Part shown: piece after piece, positions 9,634 to 17,858 of the stretch
How positions within the stretch are numbered: position 1 is the stretch's first letter
Layout: the number at the start of each line of letters is the position of its first letter
From: Bin18 sp965200355
GTDB taxonomy: Bacteria > Desulfobacterota > Binatia > Bin18
Length of the DNA: 64,000 nucleotides
NCBI GenBank assembly: GCA_965200355.1
Contig: OZ241351.1
Location: 3,472,001-3,536,000, forward strand
Direction of reading: 5' to 3'
Position numbers and translations under genes: made by a program
The notes under the pieces: model-generated
Seen by the model: only the letters and a program-made list of their open reading frames with translations
Told to the model about the DNA's origin: nothing
The model's database searches: none

Positions 9634-10167
9634 TCAGAGTGACGTCTCGACAATATGGAAACGAGCAGCTTCTGTATACTCTCCCTGCTCGCGATGAGCA
9701 AGCTCCTCTCGCAACCCCATCTTGTGTGCAATTTGTCCGATGGAGACCTCAGCCAGATATGCTCCCAACAATCGTTGGGCCTCCCCCCAGACCGAAATCT
9801 GGTTACACACCTGATGGTAACAGCAGGCATTGCCATCCTCGTCGAGACACTCCATCAGCAGGAGCGGTCCTTCTAAACACTCATACACCGCTCGCAAGCT
9901 GATATCGGACGCCGGCTTCTTGAGCCTGAACCCGCCGCGCGCGCCCATATAGGACTCAACCAATCCTCCACTCGCAAGCTGTTTCATAATCTTCGACAGG
10001 AAGTGCGCGGGAATATCCTGTTGTGTCTGGATCTCCCGCCTTGGGACAACCTTCTCCTCGGGCTGGGCAGCAAGATACGTCAACGCGCGCACAGCGTAGT
10101 CTACCCGCCGTCCGATATTCATGAGAGAACTGCGCTCGGTTGATTTTGAGGAGACTCCGATACCCAT
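9634..10167 (-). CDS. Rrf2-family transcriptional regulator, IscR/NsrR-like
   Basis: A winged-helix regulator of the Rrf2 family: the core begins MNIGRRVDYAVRALTYLA, followed by the helix-turn-helix region FLSKIMKQLASGGLVES and the GARGGFRL wing. A cysteine cluster (CX7CCX4C around residues 108-122) is placed where IscR and NsrR bind their Fe-S cluster, though the spacing differs from the IscR CX5CX5C pattern. This suggests Fe-S, iron or NO/O2 sensing. The ATG at 10122 is an alternative start that gives the usual family N-terminus. The gene stands between two nuoB copies and downstream of iscU, so regulation of Fe-S or Nuo genes is plausible but inferred. Confidence 0.88.
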   Translation of the reverse strand: MGIGVSSKSTERSSLMNIGRRVDYAVRALTYLAAQPEEKVVPRREIQTQQDIPAHFLSKIMKQLASGGLVESYMGARGGFRLKKPASDISLRAVYECLEGPLLLMECLDEDGNACCYHQVCNQISVWGEAQRLLGAYLAEVSIGQIAHKMGLREELAHREQGEYTEAARFHIVETSL

Positions 10168-10221
10168 AGCCTCACTTCTGAGTGTCGTGGTTGAGGCCCG
10201 CTGCCCTGCGTTCCCTGCCCC

Positions 10222-10752
10222 TTATAGCTCAATTCCGCGGAACTTCTGCTTCTGGCTTTGAATTTTACGCTGCAAAGCCATCAGGGCATCCAAAACATTC
10301 TCAGGACGAGGGGGACAACCAGGCACGTACACATCAACAGGGACAATATGATCAATGCCGGCGACAGTCGTGTAGTTATCATAAAACCCGCCGGTTGAAG
10401 CACAGGCCCCAAAGGCCATAACCCAGTTCGGCTCTGCCATTTGCTCGTAGACACGTTTCAGGATGGGAGCCTGACGACACGTCACTGTTCCAATCACCAT
10501 CAGTAAATCAGCCTGCCTGGGGCTAAACCGGGGCAGTAAGGCCCCAAAGCGGTCAATATCATACGGCGTCATCGACAGTGCCATATATTCCATCGCGCAG
10601 CACGCCGTTGCGAATGGGTAAGGAAAAATAGAATACTTTCGCGCCCAACCAATAGCTTTATCTAATTGGGTCAGCACAACCGCATCGCCCAGCAAAGCTT
10701 CCTCTCCGCCCTGTAGCCGTGTGGCCGTTACCTGTGTGGCGTTGTTTTCCAT
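10222..10752 (-). CDS. nuoB: Second NuoB-type subunit (complex I 20-kDa paralogue)
   Basis: A 176-residue NuoB homologue with all cluster ligands: tandem CC in ATACCAMEYMAL, Cys in GACASTGG and Cys in VPGCPPRPENVL. It is clearly diverged from the copy at 8612-9112, with a different N-terminus and YPFATACCAMEY in place of MLFGLACCAIEL. It lies upstream of the Rrf2 gene and 28 nt after iscU rather than beside nuoA or nuoC. It may replace the operon copy under some conditions or serve another NADH/ferredoxin/hydrogenase-like complex. Confidence 0.9.
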   Translation of the reverse strand: MENNATQVTATRLQGGEEALLGDAVVLTQLDKAIGWARKYSIFPYPFATACCAMEYMALSMTPYDIDRFGALLPRFSPRQADLLMVIGTVTCRQAPILKRVYEQMAEPNWVMAFGACASTGGFYDNYTTVAGIDHIVPVDVYVPGCPPRPENVLDALMALQRKIQSQKQKFRGIEL

Positions 10753-10791
10753 ATATTCCCCATCTCGATATCGGTTGCGAGGCGTCCGGGT

Positions 10792-11193
10792 CTAGGCGGC
10801 CTCTTTCTTGGTCGTCCCCTGCCCCCGCCAGTCCGCTACCGCCGCCTTAATTGCATCCTCTGCTAATACCGAACAGTGAATCTTCACCGGCGGTAACGCT
10901 AACTCCGCCACAATCTGCGTGTTCTTGATTGCCCCGGCCTCCCCTACGGTCTTCCCCTTCACTAACTCTGTCACATAGCTTGACGACGCGATTGCCGACC
11001 CACACCCAAAGGTCTTGAACTTCGCATCTTCAATCACTTCGGTCTGCGGGTTGATCTTTAACTGCAATTTCATCACGTCCCCACACTCCGGGGCTCCCAC
11101 CACCCCTGTCCCCACGTTGGCTTCCCCGCTCCCAAAACTCCCCACGTTCCGGGGCCGCTCGTAATGCTCTACGACTCGATCAGTGTATGCCAT
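10792..11193 (-). CDS. iscU: Fe-S cluster scaffold protein IscU
   Basis: A 133-residue U-type scaffold on which [2Fe-2S] and [4Fe-4S] clusters are built. The three conserved Cys are present: C37 in GAPECGD with the flexibility-controlling Asp, C64 in FGCGSAIASS and C107 in KIHCSVLAEDAI. I place the start at 11193 (MAYTDRVVEHYERP) because it matches other IscU N-termini and has a GAGGAG site at good spacing. A longer frame up to 11247 exists. There is no iscS, iscA or hscAB in the window. A good promoter lies upstream (11252-11281). Confidence 0.95.
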   Translation of the reverse strand: MAYTDRVVEHYERPRNVGSFGSGEANVGTGVVGAPECGDVMKLQLKINPQTEVIEDAKFKTFGCGSAIASSSYVTELVKGKTVGEAGAIKNTQIVAELALPPVKIHCSVLAEDAIKAAVADWRGQGTTKKEAA

Positions 11194-11251
11194 TGCTCGC
11201 TCCTCATAAAAAGATGTTAGGCTGTCAATCCCTTCTTCACTAGTCACGCTG

Positions 11252-11281
11252 ATGATAGATTTCTAAAGTCCAACTTGTCAA
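11252..11281 (-). promoter_or_regulatory. Sigma-70-type promoter upstream of iscU
   Basis: On the minus strand a perfect TTGACA (11276-11281) is followed after an 18-nt spacer by TATCAT (11252-11257), a 5/6 match to TATAAT. Transcription would start about 50 nt upstream of the iscU ATG at 11193. It lies in the 151-nt gap after the ferredoxin reductase gene. It could therefore drive iscU, the second nuoB, rrf2 and possibly the nuo operon separately from the genes upstream. Confidence 0.55.
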
Positions 11282-11344
11282 CCGTTCCGCTACGAGAAGA
11301 AGACAGGACAGGCTCTTCTCTGGCACTGATGCCGCACTATGGGG

Positions 11345-12067
11345 CTACCATTTTTCATATTTCACAGCCTGACGCTTATAGCCAGCGTTTCGGAGGAGGT
11401 CTCTCAATAAGAGAACCGGCTTTCCTATCCCGCAGATATAAAATTGCCGGCGGTCAAGTTGTTGCTCTTCTTTCACAAAATGTTGTTCGATGTAAGGCAG
11501 CAGCACCTGCTCTATTGAATATGTCTCTGGCTTACACCCAGCGGTGAGCGGACGAAAGGAAAACCGAGCGTACTGGCGAGCCCAGCTTTGCCACTCAGCC
11601 GCATACAGCACGTCTTTGGCCCGTGGCATGGCATACAGCAACCGGGCGGTGTGATACCCGCCCGTAGTCAGGAGGTGGGCGAGCATGGGACGAAAAGGGA
11701 CAACACCAATCCGGTCGGCAATAAAAATGTATTCAGCGTCCCTGGGCTGGTTGAGGACGAAGTTTCCCCACGGGCCGGTAAAACACAGGTCGTCGGCTTC
11801 TTTCAGGCCAAAGAAATATGAGGACCCAAGGCCACCATTAACCCGGTTCAAACAAATCTCAAAACATTCCTGTTCCCCAGGCAGGGAAGCAATCGTGTAG
11901 GCCCGGGTGAGCGGCTCGCCACCGACCGGGAGCAAAAACGAGAGGAACTGACCCGGCTGAAAGGATAATTTCTGGCCGTTCGCAACCCGCAGAAAAAAGG
12001 AACGGGTATCGGGGGTCCGTTCAATGATTGCTTCGATCTTGGCGGTCAAGGTCGGCGCGGATGACAT
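11345..12067 (-). CDS. Ferredoxin-NAD(P)+ reductase-like flavoprotein
   Basis: A 240-residue FAD/NAD(P) oxidoreductase of the ferredoxin reductase superfamily. The FAD site signature RAYTIAS lies near residue 75, and a diverged nucleotide-binding GxGxxP-type segment reads FIADRIGVVPFRPML around residue 114. It has no 2Fe-2S domain of its own. The adjacent ISC-type ferredoxin (17-nt gap) is the likely electron partner, giving a small electron-transfer pair that may feed Fe-S assembly. A pathway-specific name cannot be assigned. Confidence 0.8.
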   Translation of the reverse strand: MSSAPTLTAKIEAIIERTPDTRSFFLRVANGQKLSFQPGQFLSFLLPVGGEPLTRAYTIASLPGEQECFEICLNRVNGGLGSSYFFGLKEADDLCFTGPWGNFVLNQPRDAEYIFIADRIGVVPFRPMLAHLLTTGGYHTARLLYAMPRAKDVLYAAEWQSWARQYARFSFRPLTAGCKPETYSIEQVLLPYIEQHFVKEEQQLDRRQFYICGIGKPVLLLRDLLRNAGYKRQAVKYEKW

Positions 12068-12084
12068 GGCGCGGAGGTTTGCCC

Positions 12085-12438
12085 TTATCCCTGTTGGTTA
12101 ATCGTATGGCGAGGGATAAGAATTCTCACTTCCCCTTCAGCCATGACCGCTTGACAGCCCAGCCGCGACGTTGACACCAAACCAGGGGCCTTGTCGAGCA
12201 TATCGTCTTCTTCTTCTTCGTTCTCAGTCAAATGCGCCATGCCCTGGGTGACAATCACATGGCAGGTTGTGCAGGCACAATTGCCGCCGCAGGCGTGTTC
12301 GAGCTCCACACCATGACCGAGCAAGATATCGAGTATGGAACCCGGCTCGCCATCATGGTGAAAAGGCGCGTGGGATGGATCAAACTCGATCACTTGTTCC
12401 GGCTGCCCGTTTTCAAACGAGACGTATAATTTTGCCAT
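12085..12438 (-). CDS. fdx: [2Fe-2S] ferredoxin, ISC/adrenodoxin type
   Basis: A 117-residue plant/adrenodoxin-fold ferredoxin. Cluster ligands C50, C56 and C59 (CX5CX2C) and a distal Cys in RLGCQAVM match the ISC ferredoxin subfamily, with one additional Cys (C54) inside the loop. The acidic ENEEEEDD stretch is a typical docking surface. It probably supplies electrons for IscU cluster assembly, in partnership with the neighbouring reductase. Confidence 0.93.
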   Translation of the reverse strand: MAKLYVSFENGQPEQVIEFDPSHAPFHHDGEPGSILDILLGHGVELEHACGGNCACTTCHVIVTQGMAHLTENEEEEDDMLDKAPGLVSTSRLGCQAVMAEGEVRILIPRHTINQQG

Positions 12439-12458
12439 ATCGGTGCGTAGAGATTGCG

Positions 12459-13526
12459 CTATTGGAGAGTCCCGGGGCGGGTGGACGATGTCGAGACTTG
12501 CCGCAGGACTTGCTGGGCAATCGCAAGAAAAGTCTGACTCTGGGGGTGGTCAGGCTGGGCGACCACAAGCGGGATACCCGCATCTCCCCCGGCGACAATC
12601 TCAGGGACGAGGGGCACCTGACCAAGGGACGCCAGATGAAACTGCTCGGCCATTTTCACCCCGTTGCCATGCGAAAAGATATGCGCTTCATGCCCACAGG
12701 AACGACAGATCAGGGAACTCATGTTCTCAATAACGCCGAGGACCGGAACGTTGACTTCCTCAAACATCTTGATACCGCGCCGCGCATCGAGCAGCGCCAC
12801 ATCTTGGGGCGTCGTCACGATGATCCCACCGGTGAGCGGCACCTTTTGTACCATGGTCAGCTGGGCATCGCCGGTACCGGGCGGCAAGTCTACAACGAGC
12901 ACATCCAAGTCTCCCCACTCGACCTTGGTAATAAATTCGGTCAGGAGCTTATCAATCATCGGGCCGCGCCAGATAACAGCGTGGCCATCTGGAATCAGAA
13001 AGCCCATGGACATGATCTGCATGTCGTATTTGGCAACGGGGATCAAGCGTTTATCTTCCGTACTGGTGGGCTTCTCGGTAATGCCCAGCATGAGGGGGAT
13101 GCTCGGTCCGTAGACATCGGCATCCAGCACCCCGACCCGCTGACCAGTTCGGACCAGCGCACTTGCCAAGTTTACCGAAACCGTTGATTTTCCAACGCCC
13201 CCCTTCCCGCTCGCGACCGCGATCACATGCCGCACCCCTGGAATCTCAGGCTGAGACCTGGAGGGCGGTTTTGGGGCGGCCGGCGGCTGAATAGCAATCT
13301 CCACGGGCAGTTGGACGAGCGGGCGTAGCGTTTCGAGCACACGCTGTCGAATGGTGGCAATAACCTCTGCATTGCCAGTTGAAGGGGCGAGCTCGACCGT
13401 CACTGCGGTGCCACCGATAGCAATGTCCTTGACCACGCCAAAGGCAACAATATCTCGGCTAAAGCCAGGATATTTGACGTGTTTCAGCGCTTCTAATAAT
13501 TCCTGGGGGGTTGGTGGTGTTGACAT
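12459..13526 (-). CDS. Mrp/ApbC/NBP35-family Fe-S carrier ATPase (copy 1)
   Basis: A 355-residue P-loop protein with an N-terminal MIP18-like (DUF59) domain (residues about 1-80), then the deviant Walker A GKGGVGKS at 108-115, and a C-terminal CX2C (CRSC, around residue 270) for bridging a [4Fe-4S] cluster. The mitochondrial orthologue Ind1 delivers clusters to complex I, so the location close to nuo genes fits that role. It overlaps no neighbour and is followed by the ferredoxin gene. Confidence 0.92.
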   Translation of the reverse strand: MSTPPTPQELLEALKHVKYPGFSRDIVAFGVVKDIAIGGTAVTVELAPSTGNAEVIATIRQRVLETLRPLVQLPVEIAIQPPAAPKPPSRSQPEIPGVRHVIAVASGKGGVGKSTVSVNLASALVRTGQRVGVLDADVYGPSIPLMLGITEKPTSTEDKRLIPVAKYDMQIMSMGFLIPDGHAVIWRGPMIDKLLTEFITKVEWGDLDVLVVDLPPGTGDAQLTMVQKVPLTGGIIVTTPQDVALLDARRGIKMFEEVNVPVLGVIENMSSLICRSCGHEAHIFSHGNGVKMAEQFHLASLGQVPLVPEIVAGGDAGIPLVVAQPDHPQSQTFLAIAQQVLRQVSTSSTRPGTLQ

Positions 13527-13536
13527 GGATACGCCT

Positions 13537-13863
13537 CTAGAGTGTTCCCGCGGAATGCTCGCGGCCGTGCTGCTCCTCTTGGCGCTCGCCTAACCTCCGC
13601 AGATAGGCAAAGGTGTAAATCCCCGTTTCGTGGCCATCATCCCAGGTCAGATTCAGCGCATAATTCCCGACCATATTGACGCGCACCAGCTGCGGATTGT
13701 CTACCTCTACAAAGCGGCGTTCACCACCATGGCCCTGGCAGACCGCGCACGGACACCAGCCCCGCAGATAGGCGAAGGGATAGTCGTTCAGCGTATCGTC
13801 ATCCCACAGCACCCGCAGGAGTTGGTCTTCCGAAATGGGCGTGAAAAGCAGGGGAGTCGGCAT
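13537..13863 (-). CDS. DUF971-domain protein
   Basis: A 108-residue protein with the DUF971 fold, the N-terminal zinc-binding domain of gamma-butyrobetaine hydroxylases, here stand-alone. Visible marks are LRGWCPCAVCQGHGG and NLTWDDGHETGIYTFAYLR. Stand-alone DUF971 genes are often found beside mrp/apbC and are suspected of a role in Fe-S handling. That link is by association only. Here the gene sits exactly between two mrp copies. Confidence 0.85.
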   Translation of the reverse strand: MPTPLLFTPISEDQLLRVLWDDDTLNDYPFAYLRGWCPCAVCQGHGGERRFVEVDNPQLVRVNMVGNYALNLTWDDGHETGIYTFAYLRRLGERQEEQHGREHSAGTL

Positions 13864-13888
13864 AGTATTCCATCCTCATTATTCAGAC

Positions 13889-14977
13889 CTAGTGGAGCGA
13901 CTGGGGCAATTGCATTTCCTGTGTGGCGACGACCTGTCGGGCGATCCCGAAAAACTCCTGGGCAACCGGATGGTCAGGAGCCGCAACAACCACCGGCGTG
14001 CCGGCGTCGGCGCCGGCTCGGACTGCTTCAACCAGGGGGACTTCGCCCAACACCCGGAGCCCCGTTTTCTGTGCCCCACCATGGCCAAAGACCTCTTCTC
14101 TTTCGTGACAGACTGGGCATTCGTAAAAACTCATATTCTCGATGACCCCGAGCAGCGGAACGTTGACCTGTTTGAACATGCTGATCCCGCGCTGGACGTC
14201 AAGCAAGGCCACATCTTGCGGCGTCGTCACGACAACACCTCCATGCAAGGGCACTTCCTGCGTCAGAGTGAGGGCAATATCGCCTGTGCCGGGCGGCAGG
14301 TCTACAACCAAGTAGTCCAATTCACTCCAGATCACGTCCCGCAGGAACTGGCGGACAATGCTCATGACAATGGGGCCTCGCCAGATCACGGGAGATTGGT
14401 CATCCAGGAAAAAGCCCATGGAGATGAGGCTGATCCCGTACTTTTCAACCGGGTAGATTTTTTTGTCCTGCCCGGCTCGTGGCGTGGCAGCGGTCCCCAT
14501 CATCAGCGGGACGCTGGGCCCATAAATATCAGCATCAAGCAGCCCGACCTTATGTCCTAACGACGCCAGGGCCAGGGCGAGATTGACCGCAACCGTCGAT
14601 TTTCCGACCCCACCCTTGCCGCTGGCCACCGCCAGAATCCGCCGCACTCCAGGAATATCCGCTCGCTCTCGCACGGCTTGATTACCCGCCGTGCCAGCCT
14701 GGTTTGGCTGCCCGGCCTGAGCGGGTAAGGCGTGGATATGGACGTGCCTGATCCCGGGTACGGTCGTCAATTCTTGCGTGATGCGTCCACGCAGGTGTCG
14801 CAGCACCTCTTCTTTGATACTGCTGGCCCGAATATATATCACCGCACTGTCTGCCTGCGCTTGGACCTTCGCAACAAGTCCTAGGGTCACGATATCCCGC
14901 TGTGAGCCTGGATAGTGAATCTGTCTGAGTCGTTCAGTGATACGAGTGTGGATGTCAGGAGTGTTTTGTTGGTCCAC
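13889..14977 (-). CDS. Mrp/ApbC/NBP35-family Fe-S carrier ATPase (copy 2)
   Basis: A second Mrp paralogue (362 residues) with an N-terminal MIP18-like domain, GKGGVGKS in the P-loop, LPPGTGD in the Mrp-specific segment and a C-terminal CX2C (CPVC). I chose the GTG at 14977 because a GAGGAGGAG ribosome site lies 5-6 nt upstream. The longer frame to 15049 adds a basic, unconserved leader. It shares the core with copy 1, but the linker and N-terminus differ strongly, so this is an old duplication. Confidence 0.92.
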   Translation of the reverse strand: MDQQNTPDIHTRITERLRQIHYPGSQRDIVTLGLVAKVQAQADSAVIYIRASSIKEEVLRHLRGRITQELTTVPGIRHVHIHALPAQAGQPNQAGTAGNQAVRERADIPGVRRILAVASGKGGVGKSTVAVNLALALASLGHKVGLLDADIYGPSVPLMMGTAATPRAGQDKKIYPVEKYGISLISMGFFLDDQSPVIWRGPIVMSIVRQFLRDVIWSELDYLVVDLPPGTGDIALTLTQEVPLHGGVVVTTPQDVALLDVQRGISMFKQVNVPLLGVIENMSFYECPVCHEREEVFGHGGAQKTGLRVLGEVPLVEAVRAGADAGTPVVVAAPDHPVAQEFFGIARQVVATQEMQLPQSLH

Positions 14978-15152
14978 CCAGTCTCCTCCTCGGCGTCGAA
15001 TCTCATGCGCGTGGAAACGCGAGCGTCCATGCAAATGAAGACCACTCAAGTCCTATCAAGCCCAGGGGATCCATTCAAGAATGGTTGCCATACGCCTGAG
15101 AAAGGCCACGCGTACGGCAGGTCAGCACCCCTGTCCAACGCCCCGGGCCTTT

Positions 15153-15683
15153 TCACTTGGCGTCTTGTTTCTCTTTCCTGTGGGAGGGCAAGGTCAGCGT
15201 CTCCGGAGGGGTGGCTGAGACGTTCCTGAGCAAAATATACGGGTCGCCGCCAATCCCCATTCCTCGCGTAATCCCCATCGTCCCGTACTGATAGCCGATC
15301 AACGTCCCGGTAAACCAGTACGACTCGCCCTTGAGAGGGATATCTTTCACCAGCTCCCGGTCCGAGTAGAACAGGAGGATGCGGTCCATAATACTCGCCG
15401 GCATGGAAACCGTGCCATTCCCAACCACCAAGGTCGGCAGCATGGTCATCCCATAGTATTCCACGTACTCAACCTCACCCGTCTGTCGGTCTTGGATAAA
15501 ATAGCGTTGTTTGTCTCGGTCAGGGAAACGTCGAAAGCCGCCGGTCACCACGATCTCTTGGCCGACTTTCTGGTTTGCGAAAAAGCGTATGAAGGCATCC
15601 GCCCACGCCTCTCCGCTGAGGGAGAGGAACGCCATTCCAATGAAGAGATGGAGCCAGAGCGTCGCTGTCCAACCTACCCGCAT
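15153..15683 (-). CDS. Conserved secreted protein of unknown function
   Basis: I recognise no family. From the ATG at 15683 the product has 176 residues: a Sec signal peptide (MRVGWTATLWLHLFIGMAFL, cleavage plausible after GEAWA) and a beta-rich exported body ending in a charged tail (SHRKEKQDAK). A GAGG-type ribosome site precedes this start. The longer frame from 15728 would bury the signal. It is followed by a 175-nt gap before the second mrp gene. Confidence 0.65.
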   Translation of the reverse strand: MRVGWTATLWLHLFIGMAFLSLSGEAWADAFIRFFANQKVGQEIVVTGGFRRFPDRDKQRYFIQDRQTGEVEYVEYYGMTMLPTLVVGNGTVSMPASIMDRILLFYSDRELVKDIPLKGESYWFTGTLIGYQYGTMGITRGMGIGGDPYILLRNVSATPPETLTLPSHRKEKQDAK

Positions 15684-15807
15684 CGCCTTGTCCTCGTGCC
15701 AAATCCTTATCCTCCGCAGTCTAGGCAATTCTCAGACAAAAGAAAAGGAATTGCGCCCCTGAGCGCTCTCTTGCCGTCCTGTTCCTTTCACGCCACAATA
15801 TGATGAA

Positions 15808-15843
15808 GGGCGGGCAGATAGGGCGGGCAGATAGGGCGGGCAG
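15808..15843. repeat. 13-bp tandem repeat, 2.8 units
   Basis: The unit GGGCGGGCAGATA is repeated at 15808-15820 and 15821-15833, then partly at 15834-15843. It sits in the divergent intergenic region between the secreted protein and the metalloprotease-like gene. Function unknown; copy number could vary. Confidence 0.8.
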
Positions 15844-15912
15844 GAAAGTGTAATGCGGCGACACTGGCGGGCAAAACTGACTCCTTTTCAGCAGCGCATC
15901 TTTGGCCGCAGC

Positions 15913-16449
15913 ATGACCATCAGCACGATTGAATTCGCGCCAACTCCACAGCTACGCGCCGCGGTCAAAGCCCTATCCGCCGCGCTCAGGGCAGAAGAAC
16001 AAGCCCGGGTCGCGGCGCTGTCCCAAACCCTTGTCAACCACATCTGCCGGCAGTTGCAGGTTCGCACGGTCCAGGTTCGCGTCCACGGGACTCGTCCGTC
16101 GAACCAACAGGGAGAACTTCACGGCCTCTATACGCAATACGGCGGCGGCAGTAAAAATGACTTCATCCAAGTCTGGATGCGAACCGCGAAACGCAAACAG
16201 ACGGTTGCGTTCCGAACCTTTCTGAGAACGCTGTTACATGAGGTCTGTCACCATTTAGACTATACCTACTTCCACTTTCCGGAATCCTACCATACGGAGG
16301 GCTTCTTTCAGCGCGAGTCCAGCCTCTTTCACCGCGTCATATCCCCGGCGGCAGGACCGTCGCCGGCGGCTCGGAAGCCGTCCCAATCCTTATCCTCTCT
16401 GACGCAAGCATTTCTCCCACGGCAGAGGCGTACTCAGTCAGAACGTTAG
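15913..16449 (+). CDS. Putative zinc-dependent metalloprotease (HExxH protein)
   Basis: A 178-residue protein with the zinc-binding motif HEVCHHLD near residue 115, followed by YHTEGFFQRESSL, in which the downstream His or Glu could be the third ligand, resembling SprT/WSS1-like minimal zincins. There is no signal peptide, so it is probably cytoplasmic. The ATG at 15913 is preferred because upstream residues (from 15853) are basic and unconserved in appearance. The substrate is unknown. The Ser/Pro/Arg-rich C-terminus looks disordered. Confidence 0.6.
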   Translation: MTISTIEFAPTPQLRAAVKALSAALRAEEQARVAALSQTLVNHICRQLQVRTVQVRVHGTRPSNQQGELHGLYTQYGGGSKNDFIQVWMRTAKRKQTVAFRTFLRTLLHEVCHHLDYTYFHFPESYHTEGFFQRESSLFHRVISPAAGPSPAARKPSQSLSSLTQAFLPRQRRTQSER

Positions 16450-16558
16450 CAATCTCTGACGAAGGCGCGCGGGCTCCCGACTCCGCCTCACGTCTTCCTT
16501 TTCCTTTGTGCTATAGTGCTGTCTGAACAGCGTTCGACAATCCGGGAAGGAAATGCGT

Positions 16559-17854
16559 ATGCCTGAGTGGATTTATGTCAAGGACATTGCCCAATACGAA
16601 GGGCGAGAAGTCGAAATCCGTGGTTGGCTGTACAACAAACGCTCCAGCGGAAAGCTGCACTTTCTTCAAGTCCGCGACGGCACGGGCATCCTCCCGTGTG
16701 TAGTATTCAAGGGTGACGTTTCAGCCGAGACCTTTGCCCTGGGGCAGGCGATCACCCAGGAATCGTCCGTTGTGGTCCAGGGCACGGTTCGGGCGGATAC
16801 GCGCTCGCCGCTTGGCTTTGAGCTCGGCGTGCGCGCCTTACACCTCACCCAGCCGGCCCAGCCCTACCCGATTACCCCCAAAGAGCACGGCGTTGCCTTT
16901 CTGCTTGACCACCGCCACCTGTGGCTGCGCTCCTCACGCCAGCAGGCGCTGCTGCGTGTCCGCAGTGAAGTGATCAAAGCGTGTCGCGCCTACTTCGACA
17001 CGCACGGCTTTACCCTGCTTGATGCCCCGATCTTCACCCCGGCGGCGTGTGAAGGGACAACGACCCTTTTCTCAGTCGCCTATTTCGACGACACCGTCTA
17101 TCTCACCCAGAGCGGTCAGCTCTATATGGAAGCCGGGGCCATGGCGTTCGGCAAAGTCTACTGCTGCGGCCCGACCTTTCGCGCCGAAAAATCCAAAACG
17201 CGGCGCCATCTGACAGAATTCTGGATGATTGAGCCCGAAGTAGCCTACTGTGACTTGGAGGGCGACATGGACCTCGCCGAGGATTTTCTGGAAACCGTTG
17301 TCCAGCACGTCCTGGCCACCCGGCAGGGGGAGCTCCACACACTTGAGCGGGATGTCAGCAAACTCGCCCAGGTCAGAAAGCCATTTCCACGGATCAGCTA
17401 TGGCGAGGCGATTGAACGCCTCCAGGCCAAGGGCGTTGATATTCAGTGGGGGGACGACTTTGGCGGCGATGACGAGACGATTTTATCCGAACAATTTGAC
17501 CGACCGGTTATGGTCCATCGCTACCCGATAGACAACAAAGCCTTCTATATGAAGACCGACCCGCAGGATACGACCGTGGCCCTCTGCATGGATGTTTTAG
17601 CACCAGAAGGCTATGGCGAGATCATCGGGGGCGGCCAACGTGAGGACGACCTGTCCGCCTTACAAGGCAAACTAGAGGCGCATGAGCTGTCCGAAGAAGC
17701 CTTCTCTTGGTATCTTGACCTGAGGCGCTACGGCTCCGTTCCCCATGCAGGTTTCGGCATGGGCATTGAGCGTCTGGTCACGTGGCTGTGCGGTCTGCAC
17801 CACGTTCGAGAATCCATTCCATTTCCCAGAATGTTAGAGCGGGTCACTCCCTAG
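16559..17854 (+). CDS. asnS: Asparaginyl-tRNA synthetase
   Basis: A class II aminoacyl-tRNA synthetase charging tRNA-Asn (431 residues). It has an N-terminal OB-fold anticodon-binding domain (IRGWLYNKRSSGKLHFLQVRD region) and a catalytic core with motif 2 FRAEKSKTRRHLTEFWMIEPE and motif 3 GFGMGIERLVTWLCG. The ATG at 16559 has GGAAGG 8 nt upstream, while the ATG two codons earlier (16553) is too close to that site. It ends 4 nt before the convergent lpxC fusion gene. Confidence 0.96.
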   Translation: MPEWIYVKDIAQYEGREVEIRGWLYNKRSSGKLHFLQVRDGTGILPCVVFKGDVSAETFALGQAITQESSVVVQGTVRADTRSPLGFELGVRALHLTQPAQPYPITPKEHGVAFLLDHRHLWLRSSRQQALLRVRSEVIKACRAYFDTHGFTLLDAPIFTPAACEGTTTLFSVAYFDDTVYLTQSGQLYMEAGAMAFGKVYCCGPTFRAEKSKTRRHLTEFWMIEPEVAYCDLEGDMDLAEDFLETVVQHVLATRQGELHTLERDVSKLAQVRKPFPRISYGEAIERLQAKGVDIQWGDDFGGDDETILSEQFDRPVMVHRYPIDNKAFYMKTDPQDTTVALCMDVLAPEGYGEIIGGGQREDDLSALQGKLEAHELSEEAFSWYLDLRRYGSVPHAGFGMGIERLVTWLCGLHHVRESIPFPRMLERVTP

Positions 17855-17858
17855 GGGG

